This document shows positions 28,201 through 41,255 of a DNA stretch of 64,000 nucleotides, piece by piece. Made by a program: the position numbers and the translations under genes. Origin of the DNA: Onchocerca volvulus (lineage: Eukaryota; Nematoda; Chromadorea; Rhabditida; Onchocercidae); contig HG738141.1 in NCBI GenBank assembly GCA_000499405.2, positions 528,032 to 592,031 of the forward strand, written 5' to 3'. Under the pieces are notes generated by a model. That model had not been told where the DNA came from. It ran no database searches and worked only from the letters and a program-made list of their open reading frames with translations. Within the stretch, counting starts at the first letter, position 1, and each line of letters opens with the position of its first letter.

Positions 28201-29716
28201 TTTATTCTGATGATGATTTTTGAATTGTGATACATATAGCTTAAATATTAAATAAAGAAAAGAATACCTCTGTGACTCTTCTTCAAAACCACCAAATATG
28301 AACATGAGATTATCAACAACTACAGCACTATGTCCATCACGTGCCGGAGGTGCTTCACCTTCGCAAGGAATAACTGACCAGGCTACCGTTTCTGAAAATA
28401 AACTATAATCTCAAGAACTATACACATGCTTCTTTATTGCAAAAATTAAAAACTTTGAAATCGATGTCTTTCAAAACTCTGGAAATCAGTTTTTCCCCAC
28501 AGATCATCGACGATAAATATTGAGAGACATTAACCTTTTATGATAAATTTGGACTGTTGAATCAAATTTCGAGATTCAATTTGTTAAAAAATATATTGTA
28601 CAAATTCAACATTTTTTCTTTGTTAGAATTTAATAATTATCTCAAGGAATTATGCATTCCCTTATCAAATTTCAATTTTTTCTAGCAAAATTTTGGATCA
28701 ATTTAACTTTCTGAATCAATTTTTTCCAAAATTTTTAACTAACAAAATCATACCTGGATCAAAGCAATACATTTTGGAGCATGCTCCAAATTCGTCATTT
28801 CGTCCACCCCATAAATATGCTTTACCTTTATATTCAACAACTGTATGTCCATATCGCTGATACGGCCAACTATTCTGTGATGCAGATGGAGAAACAGTTT
28901 TGCTATTATTTATTGGTACCAATAGTTTACGCCAACGATAATTTCCTGAATTAATTTGTCATTTTTCGTTCAAAATATCGCAAACAAATCAAACACCATG
29001 GTTAATTAAATATCATACACCACACAGTAATCTAGATAAACAAAAAACATGAAAGCATCACAGGCCAAACAAATCTAAAAGGTCAAATAAGCATCATGAG
29101 GACAATTTTAACCAGGAACGGCTAGATACCACAATGAAACGACAAGGTTCATGGCTGTCATGACGTGAACATAAAAAAAAAAAGAAAAAGAGAAATAATT
29201 TAGATGCAATACACGAAATTTTACAGTAATTTTCTTTTAAAATCTAGTTCAATAGTGTTTTACTGATATTTTTCCATTAAAAGTTCGATCGAATCCAAAA
29301 ATTTAACGTATGATATGTAGTAGTATTTTGTGATATGATCTATATTCTATGTGAAATTTTAAACTGTAAAATAGGACAACATGTATGCAATAATGTTACG
29401 ACGTAGTCATTTTCGACCAATAATTTATATTCTCTACACAAAATTAAACTATATTTCAGGAGTATAAACATGCAGAAATATCAAAACGATGTGACAGGTA
29501 TATCAGATGGAACATTTTAAAAAAAAAAAAAGTAACAAAATTTTAGACGAATAAAAACGAACCGGTATCTAAAACGTGTACGTCAACTGGTTGACTGCCA
29601 TCATAAACTTCACCCGAACAATAACCACCGAATGAGTAAATTTGATCATTAAGCGCAACTGCTGCGTGATTTACACGTTTTGGACCACCTTCAACCGTTA
29701 CCGTCCAATACATCAT
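25274..29716 (-). CDS. Kelch domain-containing protein 3 homologue (KLHDC3/Peas type)
   Basis: Exons: 29716-29563, 28945-28754, 28391-28268, 27771-27708, 27321-27108, 26902-26707, 25924-25848, 25708-25621, 25334-25274; 389 residues against 382 in human KLHDC3. It begins MMYWTVTVEGGPKRVNHAA. Kelch blades follow in order: IYSFGGYCSGEVYDG, YRWRKLL with AYLWGGRNDEFGACSKMY, ARDGHSAVVVDNLMFIFGGF, WRDFHTACVIKKKMYIFGGR, RRSHSAWAYNNKMYIFGGYL and PRRRQCAVVVGERIFLFGG. The C-terminus reads DLSDLHVLDYAPTLKD and ends HDLRMMTQPNKITRARYDG. These match the mammalian protein blade by blade. KLHDC3 acts as a substrate receptor of CUL2-type ubiquitin ligases recognising C-terminal degrons; that role is carried over by homology only. 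The intron after 27108 starts GCAAGT, not GT; using the nearby GT would bring a stop into frame. An ATATAG upstream of the start may be a trans-splice acceptor. Confidence 0.93.
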
Positions 29717-31126
29717 GCGATTGATATATGATGCTCTATATATTATGTAAGATATTAGTAATGATCATTTAATTTACGTGAACTATACTTTACTTGCGTG
29801 AGAAAATACGTGCTTATTTGTAATATTTGACTAAATAAGTAGTAATAAAAAAAAGACGAAAAAAAAAAAACACTGCAATAGTGACATTTTTCTTCAGTTG
29901 GAAGAAATATTTTTGGAAATTTTTTTTTTTTTTTTTTCTTCACCATTACTAAAATGAAACCATCATTGCACGATACATATAAAAGATGAGCTAATTACTT
30001 AAAATATATTCGTTCAATTAATCATTTCATTTTACTAAATAATAAAATAGACAAAATGGCAAATTATTTTCAATTCGAATTAGTTGAGCAAATAATTTGT
30101 TCCATTTAACCAAACATCACCTAAGAACAAGCTAATATAATCAAAAAAAAAAAAAAAAAATAAAAAGGAAGTAAAAAAATGAGAAGACTAAATTTTTGTG
30201 TGAAGAGAATTTTACGAAAAAAAAAAAAAAAAGAAAAAAGATGAATTAATGGACTATAATAAAAAGAAGCGAAGAGTACCAATTTCTTTTACAACCATTT
30301 CAACAAAAAAAAAAAATAATTATTTTGATTTATTGATTAGTTTACAGTTCAAATTTCAATTAGCTAAAAATATTTCATTTTAATTTTGTTAATTTGATTC
30401 GTTTTTTAAAATGATTATAAGTATTGCCTATCAAACCTTGAATCTTGATCTCATTATTATTTAGTTAGCGATTAATCTATGCCATTGATTAGTCTTAAAG
30501 ATTTAATCTTCATATTCATTAATTCTTTTAATTTAATTTTCATATCTATAATTTCCTTAAGTTTAGTTGTCTACAATTTCCTTTATATTCATAATTTCTT
30601 GGACAAAATTAATACCAAAAAAAGTAATTAATTATCTTAAACATTTAAGTTTTTAATTACATTTTAAATTTTCAATAGTTATGATAAATTAAAAATTAGA
30701 AATCTAAAACATTTTAAACTTTATCTTATCTAACAACAAATTATATTTTATCTGGCAACAAATTCTCGACAGTTTTATTTATGATTAAACTTTGGGCAAT
30801 TCAAAATAAATAATCTTTTGAATAATATCCAACTTGTAAATAGAAACAGAATACAATCAATTAATTCGGCACAGAATGTAATTAATTAATTGATTAATAA
30901 CTTAACTGACGTATCAAAATATATCTAAGGGAAGAAATTTTCCCGAAATAAAATTTAAATATGCATATATTACATACTATTTGCTTGAAACGAATATTAT
31001 TTGAGAAAAATGAGATTAAAACAAACAAAAAAGAGAAATTTTTTTCGAAAAAAAACATTTGAATGATATTGAAATGAAAGGAAAAGAATGAATTGAAGAG
31101 ATCGTAAAAATGATATATTGAATCGA

Positions 31127-31227
31127 GCAAATGTTAGGTTTAATCTTTTAAATATGCATTATATTTCAAGTTTACAACGCTAGCAAATGTTAAGTTTAAT
31201 CTTTTAAATTTGCTTGAAATATAATGC
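31127..31227. repeat. Nested direct and inverted repeat
   Basis: GCAAATGTTA(G/A)GTTTAATCTTTTAAAT occurs at 31127-31153 and again at 31183-31209 with one mismatch. Interleaved with it, GCATTATATTTCAAG at 31156-31170 is matched by its exact reverse complement at 31213-31227. The combination looks like a small foldback element or a duplication within one. Confidence 0.7.
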
Positions 31228-32603
31228 CAAAAACAAAATAATTTATTTTAAAATAAAATGCATAACGATAGTTTAGAATTAAAAATAAATACAACAAGCC
31301 ATTTTTTAAATGTAATATGGTCATCAAAAATTAAAAGGGATAGATTTTTTTTTTTGCAAATTTTTTTTTTTTCGAAAATATATTTTCAATCTTTTTCCGA
31401 AAAAAAAAAATCTTCAAATTGTTACTTCAACCTATTTTTTTTATCAGTTGGTAAACGATAAATTTACATGATAAATTAGATAAATGTTAAATCATGCATT
31501 AGGTGTAAGTTAACTTATAAATAAGATTAAAAATTAAGTCAAAAAATTAGAAATATAATGAAAATTAGAAATTACTAATTTTGTACAATAATAAAAGACT
31601 GTATAAAAGGATATTTGCTTATCATCGTTTATCATCCGCAATGTTTTTTTGTTTTTTTTCATCCATTTAATTATATATTTTCGACAAATTAATCCGTTTA
31701 TCTTTTTGACCATCAGTCGTCCATTGATAACATAAATATCGGATAGAAATTTAATGGAAAAGAAAATTAAAATTAGAAATTTTGATTTGGAAATTTGCAA
31801 TAATTACTACATTTCATCAATTTATTCGAATTTTAAATTCATCAAAAAAAAATAATAATAATAATACTGTGTTTATTAGTTATTAGTTGATTGGTTATAT
31901 GTCAGTTGTTCATTTATGCAATTCTAATCAATTTTATTTCTATTCAATAATTTGATCTTATTTTACTTAATTTTGTAATAACAAAAGAAAAAATTTAATT
32001 AATTCAAATAATTCTTAACTTAATCAATTCGTTAAAATTTAATTAAAGAAAAATTGATTAAATGATAGGGATGTATTTATACTTCACGACACTCATACAG
32101 AAGATTAATAATGAACGTAATAAAGAATGATTCTGCATATCATAACTTAAAAAATTGATTAATGTAATAGAAATGAATTTATTTGTATTAGATCTTAAAC
32201 GATCGATTATGCAATTTAGATGAATTTTGAAAAATCCCGCCTTAAAAAGTTGTTCAACATAATAGAAATGCGTTTGCATTGCATTCAGCATGATATATTG
32301 AAATGACATTGTAAACGAATGTGATCATCACAATTTGTTATTGATTGTTATTTCGATGACTAATTAAGGATGAAAAAAAGAAAAAAGAAAAGTGTCAAAG
32401 TACAAAATAACAAAGGTTACAAAACAATGAATGGAAGAATTTTTAAACTTTGCAAAAACAAAAAATAAATAAATAAAATAACTTAGAAAAAAAAGGAAAT
32501 TACAAATTGAAATAATTAAATAGTAATGAATAAAAGGTCAATGGAATATAAAATAAACTTTGCTGAGAAGTTTGTTTACTGAGAAACCTGTCCGACGAAT
32601 TGG

Positions 32604-32732
32604 ATGATTCGATTGGCTGATCCAAACGGAATTATTCTTCATGGAAGAGAAGAAGACGAAAAAGAATTAAATTTTTCGATTAAAGTGAATGATGCAACAA
32701 ACGAAGATGTACAAAAAAAAAATGAAAAAGAA

Positions 32733-32754
<22 letters not shown>
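32604..32754 (+). other. Unassigned open frame running into an (AG)n tract
   Basis: Starting from an ATG at 32604, the frame reads MIRLADPNGIILHGREEDEK, then a segment ending KVNDATNEDVQ, before entering Lys/Glu/Arg repeats made by the (AG)n run at 32733-32754. The first 40 or so residues have a mixed, protein-like composition unusual for this A/T-rich spacer. The frame is also open just upstream (TCPTNW). No family was recognised and no splice partner found, so it may be an orphan exon, a relic or chance. Confidence 0.2.
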
Positions 32755-32994
<240 letters not shown>

Positions 32995-35900
32995 ATGCTA
33001 TATCATCTAATCATTTAAACATAATGATTAATCTACTGATGAGATTGATAACCTAGATTTTACAACGCTCATCATATGTTCATGAAATTGATATGATTAG
33101 ACATTTTGCGATCATATGGTTATATCATATGATTATTGATACTTTGATATCATATAATTATTATAAAATTGAAAATAAAATAATGATAATGATAATGATA
33201 ATAGCAAAGTTATATAAATAAAAAACGCAAATGTTCGTTGTTACAAATTTTGAATTTTCGAAAATTTGTTCACCGATCGATTGCTTTGAAATTTTGACAC
33301 AACAATTGCATTCGAATAGGCGCGTTTTTCTTTTCTTTTTTTTTTTTTTTTTTTCGTGTTTTATGTACTTATTGCATAGATTTTACACTTTTAACAGGTA
33401 AAAATATGCTCTTTTTTTTCCTGATAAAAACAGAATATGATAGGAAATATGGAAGGAAATGTAAAATTTAATAATTGATGATCAAATAAAGATATCAAAA
33501 ACATATACAAATATATGTATTTGATATCATCAATTTTTGCTATTCTTCTATCAATTAATGGAAAGAATTTGCTTAAAAGCTTTAGCAGAAGAATTTAAAA
33601 AAGAAAAAAAAAAAAAACAAAACAAAATTGATTGTAAAACAAAATTATAAAAAATTTTTCCGATTCGATAAAACAAACTTTCTTCCTCTTCGTGTCTGCT
33701 TTTTTTTCGAAAAAGTTTGTTTAAAAAAAAAAAAAAAAAAAGAAGGAAAGAAGAAAGAAAAAGCTATTACATGCTCTCTGCTTAAATCTTTAGTTGAAAT
33801 TATTTAAAAAAGAAAAAATTAAAAATAAAAAAAGCAAAAATAAGTAAGTAATGCTATGTGTTAAGGATAATTAATCTTAATAAGGAATTTAAAACTAATT
33901 TTTAAAAATTTTTTGACGATTTCTTCGTTTCTTTTTTCTTTTTTTGATTACATAATATTAATTTTTTGATTGCATAAGATTTATTTCAACTGTTTTTATG
34001 ATTTCAAAACTTATTAAAATCAATCATTTCATTTGAATGATTTCAAAAAAAGAAATAATTCTACATTTAGATAATTAAGTTCCTTATTACTCCACGGAGA
34101 TTCAAAATGGACTCGGAGAATCGTAAATTTTTTTAATTTATAAAAAATAAAAAAAAAAAGCTTCGTAATAAAACAAATAAATTCATATTGATTAGTATCA
34201 GACATTAAAGAATTTTATTTATTAGTAATTGCAATTCAATAATTATAATTATATTTTGATTAAAATACTATGCACTACATAAAAATTAGAAAACACGACA
34301 TAAATTAGTGAAACATTTATTAATTACTGCATTTTTTTCTTAGGAGTAATAAAATTTATATAATCATTACTACCTATCTTTTTTAAAAATCAATAAATCT
34401 TTAATCATATGGAAAGATCTTGTTTTTTTTGCAGTTAAATTAAAATTTGCTTGTCTTCCCATTTATTTTCAATATTTGCAACATTTTCAGCAAAATCAGC
34501 AAAATGAAATAAATATGCAAAGCTGAAAAAAAAAAGCAAGAGGATGAAATGAAAATCAACTTTTTCAAACTTTTTTCTCGCCATTATTATTCATTCAATC
34601 ATTTCCGAATTTGCTGATCATTGTTCATTTATCATAAATATCAATTATTTAATTATTTCATCATTTATTCGATGATTCACTTATTTATTTATACATTTAT
34701 TCATATCAAATCTTTTTCCGGACTAGAATTATTTGCTTGAAAAATTTTCATTTATAAAATCTTAATCGATAATTTTAATCATCTGTCTTATATAATTACA
34801 CCTGTTTTATATAATTATATCAAAAGTTAAAAATACTTTTGCAAAATAAATATTTGAAAAAATAAATGTAAAGTAATAAATGAATAAATTGTTCGATTAA
34901 TCAAACAATCAATGTTTGCATCTTAAAATATAATACTTATTTTGTGTGATTATTTGTTAAATAATCATATAATAAGCATTATTTGTAAAAATAATATTCC
35001 AATTAATATAACTTCTAGCTTTATTTCTGCTTATAAATGTTTGGAATATATTATAGTAAAAAAAAAAAGAAAAAACAAATTGCAAAAATTTTATAAAAAC
35101 TTACAAAATTTATGCGATATCTTTGAATATATCATAGTTATACGGTACTTTGGAATATATTAAAAATCGTTGTTTTTTATTATAGTTATCATGTAATCAT
35201 ATTAAATATGATATAATTATCAACAATTAATAAAGATTACATACAAATCTTGCAATTGACCTGTATTATTATCAATAAGCTACAAAATTCAAGAAAAATA
35301 AGTATCAACAATAATTCCATAAAAAAATTTTAGCTTTATACTATTTTCTAAAAATAGTAAAATATTCATCATAATTCTTACTATCTTCATGAATGAATAA
35401 ATTCGATCAAGAAAATCGACTAAAATAACACGAATGAAAAGTTGATAAGAAAAAACAGAAACTGATAAATAATATTATCACTAAGAATATGATTTACCTA
35501 TGATAATGAACACATGAAGATTTGTTTATTCTAATTAATTAATTTATTTTTTCGTTTCTTTGTTCATCATTTTTCTTCTATATATTTTTTCGTAATATTT
35601 GCTCAGTTTATCATTATATTGTATGCATTGTTAATATTAATATTTCCGCTCATATTTTTTTTTTATCATCTTATTAAAATAAAATTTTGAGCTAAAATTA
35701 ATATCTCATTATTTGAATTTTTAATTGAAATAATAATATCATCAGTAATATTGTTCTTCAAATGTTTATATTATTATTATTATTATGATTAATATTATAT
35801 TATCATAAATAATAATGATTATTATCATTACTATTGTCATTATTATAAGTTTAATTGTGATAAAAAATTATTATTATCATTATTGATTCATCAAATATTT

Positions 35901-36121
35901 TATTCGTTTTTTTTTTTCACTTGTCCGAGATATCTGATTTAATTTTTCTTTCACATCATGCAAAAAATTTCGCTCCGAAAAGGCAACCAAAGATCCAAAT
36001 GATGAAAAGATAAACAAAAGTGAGAAAAAATGATTCAATTGCAAAATAAAAGTCATCAGGTCAAATTGCTTCCTAATAGTTCATATCATAGCTAGAGCAT
36101 TTCAAATGTTTGATTGGAAAA

Positions 36122-36196
36122 TTAGATCGTAAACATTTATAAAAAAAAAATTAGATCGTAAACGTTAGATCGTAAACGAAAATTAGATCGTAAAAG
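36122..36196. repeat. Four-copy TTAGATCGTAAAC minisatellite
   Basis: TTAGATCGTAAA(C/A) begins at 36122, 36151, 36165 and 36183, separated by variable A-rich spacers. The regular GATC core stands out in the surrounding A/T-rich DNA. Confidence 0.75.
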
Positions 36197-36235
36197 TTTG
36201 GATTGTAATATGAAACCTATCCTATATGATTAAAA

Positions 36236-36778
36236 TCAGATAACTTCACACGAAATAAATACATTATCCGACAATAATGATAAAAAGTTGAAATAAATGA
36301 TTGAAAAAAATAGAAAACAATGCAAAAAAAAACCATAAGAAAAATAGTAAAAATGAATTATAAAATACTCCTTACTATAACTATCACTGGTAAATAACAA
36401 AGAACATAAAACAGATAAGAAATTCTGTAATTGAACCAAAACAACGGTACAAAAACCGAAAAAACGAATAATCACGATAATCCTGCTTATCAAAATTAAT
36501 AAAAATCAAATAACCCACTTTCATGAATAAAAACTTTTTAAAAATATAATGACTAATTATCTGATATAAGACAAATGATGCAAACCACTATCAGTAGCCA
36601 AAAAACAAAATCCAATCTGAAACATAAATCTCAAAATAACAACTTTCTTAGCATCTTCCACTATCAAAGTACAAAAAACAGATAAAACTATAGTAACAAA
36701 ACTAGAAATAATAAACAAAAGACAAAACATCAGAATTGAAAAACAAAAAACAAAAACGAAAATATGACAATCTATCAA
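36236..36778 (-). other. Possible membrane-protein exons, or T-rich chance frames
   Basis: Two minus-strand frames in the same register, 36778-36557 and 36493-36236, are separated by 63 bases containing three stops. The first reads IFVFVFCFSILMFCLLFIIS and later TLIVEDAKKVVILRF; the second has RIIVIIRFFGFCTVVLVQLQ and ends SCEVI before a stop. Together they give several predicted membrane segments. T-rich DNA yields hydrophobic codons by chance, so this is weak. Against chance, the frames contain many Ser, Cys, Val and charged codons, and the shared register would fit one short intron or a decayed tetraspan-like gene. No GT-AG pair was convincingly placed. Confidence 0.25.
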
Positions 36779-37096
36779 TATAACTCCAGTCGTTCATCTC
36801 TTTTTTTAGGTTTGATAAACTTGAAAAAAGACCATTTCAAATTTTGAGAAGAAAATTAGAGACGAGAATAAATGAATAAACTGAGAAACAAATAAAGGTC
36901 ATCCGATCAACATTTACTCTTACTGAAATGATAAAATGTCAATTACACTGTTTCACCCAATTTTTCTATTCGAATCTTCAATTGTTTGATCATTTTTAGT
37001 TAGATAAATCTGAAAGAAGGTCGTTAAAAGATACTAAATTCATGATCTTATCTATTTTTCTCTGATATTATCATTACATGCCATTGTTATTAAGTT

Positions 37097-37119
37097 CATC
37101 ATCATCATCATCATCATCT
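37097..37119. repeat. (ATC)n microsatellite
   Basis: About seven ATC units in TTCATCATCATCATCATC context. No coding frame is associated. Confidence 0.8.
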
Positions 37120-37427
37120 AATAACAATTATTTCTTAACACTATCAAAATAATTTTTGCCCGTTTTTATTAGATATTTCATTATTTGAATATTCTTCTAT
37201 GCGATCTCTACGAGCGACAATGGAAAGAATAACCCAGCGATCAATTTTGTTCGTAAGATAAACGAAGAATCATTCCTCTGTCAGTTAATAAAATTTTCCT
37301 CACTGGGATTTATTTCTGTCATAACATAAAAAACTTTTCCGATAATTATAATTGCAATTTTTACAATATTTTCCTTTTTTTTTTTTCCTTTTTTCGAAAT
37401 ACACTGCATGCTAATGATTTTTCGATG

Positions 37428-37575
37428 TGATTATTTATAATAATACAGTATATAACACGATTACGATATTTTACGATATGATTGCTCGTAATAGTTTTAT
37501 ACTGTATTATTATAAATAACCATATCGTAATCGTGTCATCTACTGTATTATTATAAATATACGATTACGATACTT
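37428..37575. repeat. Palindromic element with three TACTGTATTATTATAAATA units
   Basis: TATTTATAATAATACAGTAT followed by ATAACACGATTACGATAT (37431-37470) is repeated in inverse order as ATATCGTAATCGTGTCATCT followed by ACTGTATTATTATAAATA (about 37523-37558). An extra copy of TACTGTATTATTATAAATA lies between the arms (about 37500-37520), and another ACGATTACGATAC follows. It resembles a MITE-like foldback unit with rearranged arms; no target-site duplication was identified. Confidence 0.7.
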
Positions 37576-40500
37576 GTCTCGATGATAAAGTATATTTAAA
37601 GTACTTTTACATAAATAGTAATTATTATCAGGTATTGTAAGATACTTCATGATATCACAAATGATTATTTGATGATGATAGTTCCATTACAATTATATGA
37701 TGATGATAATAAACATATAATATTTTTTCAGTTGCTACTAGAATAAACGAATTATTTTATAGAATATAGATATGATGAGATAATCAAAGAATATTTGTAT
37801 GATAAAAAAAAATTCGACTATAACCAAACATTTGACCTTTACCCTATGATTAGTTAACACATTGCAAATTGTGTTAAGCTATGGTGACATGGAATAAATA
37901 AACATCTTTATGCTATTTTAATATTTTTCAAAATTAAATTATAGTTGACAAATACAAAATTAAAATTTTAGTATTTTGCAAATTAATTCTCTTTGCTGAT
38001 GTAAGTTGTAAGTTAATATAAAGCTAATATAGTTAATATAAAGTTAATATGCTGATGTAAGTTAATATAAATTGTACTAAAGTTGAAATTTAATAAGCAA
38101 ACTTCCAATATATAAAGAATTAAGATTAACTAAACTCTCATGAGAAAATAAAATGATAGAAACAATAGTTCGTCATTTAAATGAAACTCTCAACGAAGAT
38201 TTCAAGAGCAATTCATCAATTAGAGTAATGAAAAAGAATGAATTAGCAATCTACTTGACTAATAATATTCTCGGACAAATGTCTGCCTTATAATGTAAAA
38301 AAAAAAAAATAAATAAATTCGCTGTCAGTAAATAAACTTTTACCGCAACTATTCACCCATTTCACATTATTAAAAAATCAAGAAACTTTCATGACAAATT
38401 ATTTAAATTAACAATTTTCAAAAAGGAAGAAATTGAAAATTGTAACAAAAATAACGTCCTTGAAGTTGTAATTTTATAGCATTTCTGATTCATGGAGTTA
38501 ACACATTTTTCTTGTTTGTCGTTTTTCTGTATTGATTTTTCGACAGCTATTATTTTAACTTGAACATTATTAATTTGCATTTCAAACTCATCAATTAACT
38601 AACTGACGCTTGGTTTCATCGAGATGCTTTTCCAATTTTTTTTCTTTCCTGGTTGCGAAATTTGGATTAAATTGATTCGTAGACATTATCCTGGTTTGCG
38701 ATAGCAAAATAATTATCATAAGTGCTTCTTAATGATGCTTGGCGCAGATGAATGCTTGTGATCGAAGTTTATTTATTCGTTGGTTAATTTTAATTACTTT
38801 ACATAATGGGAATTTTCACTAAATTTCAACCCCCACACAATTTACAACTTTTTAGCACAAAGAGAGCTAAATTTACAGCGTTGTTTTTCTTCAAAACAAA
38901 AGGAGTTTTTGTTTACTAAATGTCAATCTTGGCACAATGTGCATGTTAACTTTTAGAGCAAAGTGAATTAATTTACAATAAATTAAATTTTATACAAAGA
39001 AAATTTCATCATGATATCAACCAATGTATAATTTACAAAAATTTGTTTATTCCACGTCACTGTAGTACAGCACAATTTATAATTTTTTAATTATAGGATT
39101 AAGGTCAAAAATTTGATTATAATAGGATATTTCTATTTTTGATTATTTCATCATAATCTATATTTTATAAAATATTTCGTTTGTTCCGATAATTGCTTAT
39201 GTTTTCATTCATATTACTAATTAATTAATATAAGCATAATTATTATAAATGTAAGACCATATGTAATTAATTATATATCAAATCCTTAGTATTAGCAAAA
39301 ATCTGACGAAATGATAATTTTTAATTGAATAACTTGTGACATTAATTATAAATACTAATTTGTTCCGCATATAATAATTTCCAAATCTAACAATATAAAG
39401 ATTTTTATAACGAACTAACACAAAAAGATATTATTTGTCACTCAGGTATCTGTAAATGAAATTTTTATTTCTTTAAATTTGAACATTACATTTATTTATT
39501 GTTAGTCAAAGAGAGAAATATGTCCGAAACAGGCGTAATTAGAATCATTCGTCATCAAATTTTTAATAGTCCTAAGGAGAAAAATTTCTTTTTTCTTGTA
39601 AAATTTGGTAGATTTATTTAAACCAAATGAGTTATTACTGTTGAAAATTTGAAAATTTAAATCTAGAAAAAGAGCAAAAAAATGAAAAAAACAATTTAGC
39701 AATTAAAGTTGAAAAAAGAATGAAATCGGAATCAAAATAAAATGAAAGTTGTAAACAGCTCATTTTTTTATATTTTTTATTTTCCAATTTTTATACTTTT
39801 TTTCTTCAAATTTTATATTTTTTCACTTTCCATTTTTTATTTTTGTAAGAAATGGAAGGAAAAAAAAAAAAATCAAAAATTTATCTTTCTCAAGAAAGAA
39901 AATGTCAGTTTTCTTTCGCATTTTAATGATATTGTAATATTAAAAAGTTAGTTTTTCAAAGTAATTTCAAATCGGAAAAGCGGAACAAAACGTAGAAATT
40001 ATCAGCGATCGATATCAAATTAATGTTAATTAATTTTTGAGTTTCTAAAATTCTTGTTTGACTATTACATGAAATGCTGATTTGGAATTGAATTGATGGG
40101 AAAATGAAAGTTATTATTGTTAAAATTTGTGACAGCTTCTAATTAACTGTATTTAAAAATAAGAAATTGCACAATACTTTCAATTAAAGAACTTTTTAAT
40201 TCAAATAAATAATTTTGAAAATGGAAAAAATTTTAATTATTTTTAAAACAATTTCAAAAAGTGCATTAATTGCGTAATGTTTAACTAGAACTGATTGAAA
40301 AAATTTTTTCTATCATATTTGCATACAATTTGTTTTGAAGTTAAAAATTGTATGATAAATGGAAATTTTCCAGTACTATGACATAATTTGTGCAGAAAAA
40401 AAAAAGTTGATTAAGAATAATTAATAACTTATAAAATTCAAGTAATGAAATATTGTAATAAATAAGTTAACATACAAATATGCGTGTGCATGTAAATTCT

Positions 40501-41107
40501 AATGCAAACATGTTTATAAGAATTAATAGAAAATTAAATAATTATCAAGCAATATAATTGTATTTTCAATAAATATTGAAATAATATCAATTCTTATTAT
40601 GCAATATTCTTGTTTTACTTTTTCATTATCAAACTGTTATCAATCATTTTATTCATTAATTTTTGATCAATTTACTAATTTTCTATTTTATTCTACTAGA
40701 GAGCTTTTATTAAAATAAAAATGTTTTTACATTAATTTTAAATACTTTTTTAATATAAACATGCAATAATGTTCCATATTAAATGAAAGAAAAAAAAACG
40801 CTCAGTATAACAAATTAATAAAAACAAAAAATTGAAAAAAATTGAAAAAGAAAAAAAATGAAATTAAAATTAAAATAGAATGATCAAAATTAGTTGTGAT
40901 TTCATTTCGTGAAAATATACGAATTTATACCAACCGATAGAAGGCGGTATTAATACTTCTAAATTTGAAATTTTAAAATTTTTAAAAAACAATAATTTGT
41001 TCTGGCAGAATGATATATTGATTTTCATTTTTCATTTTTCTCTTTTTTTTTTTTTGCGATTTTGCAAAAATTTAAATCAAATGATTATCTTTTTTATCAA
41101 ACTTTAA

Positions 41108-41255
<148 letters not shown>

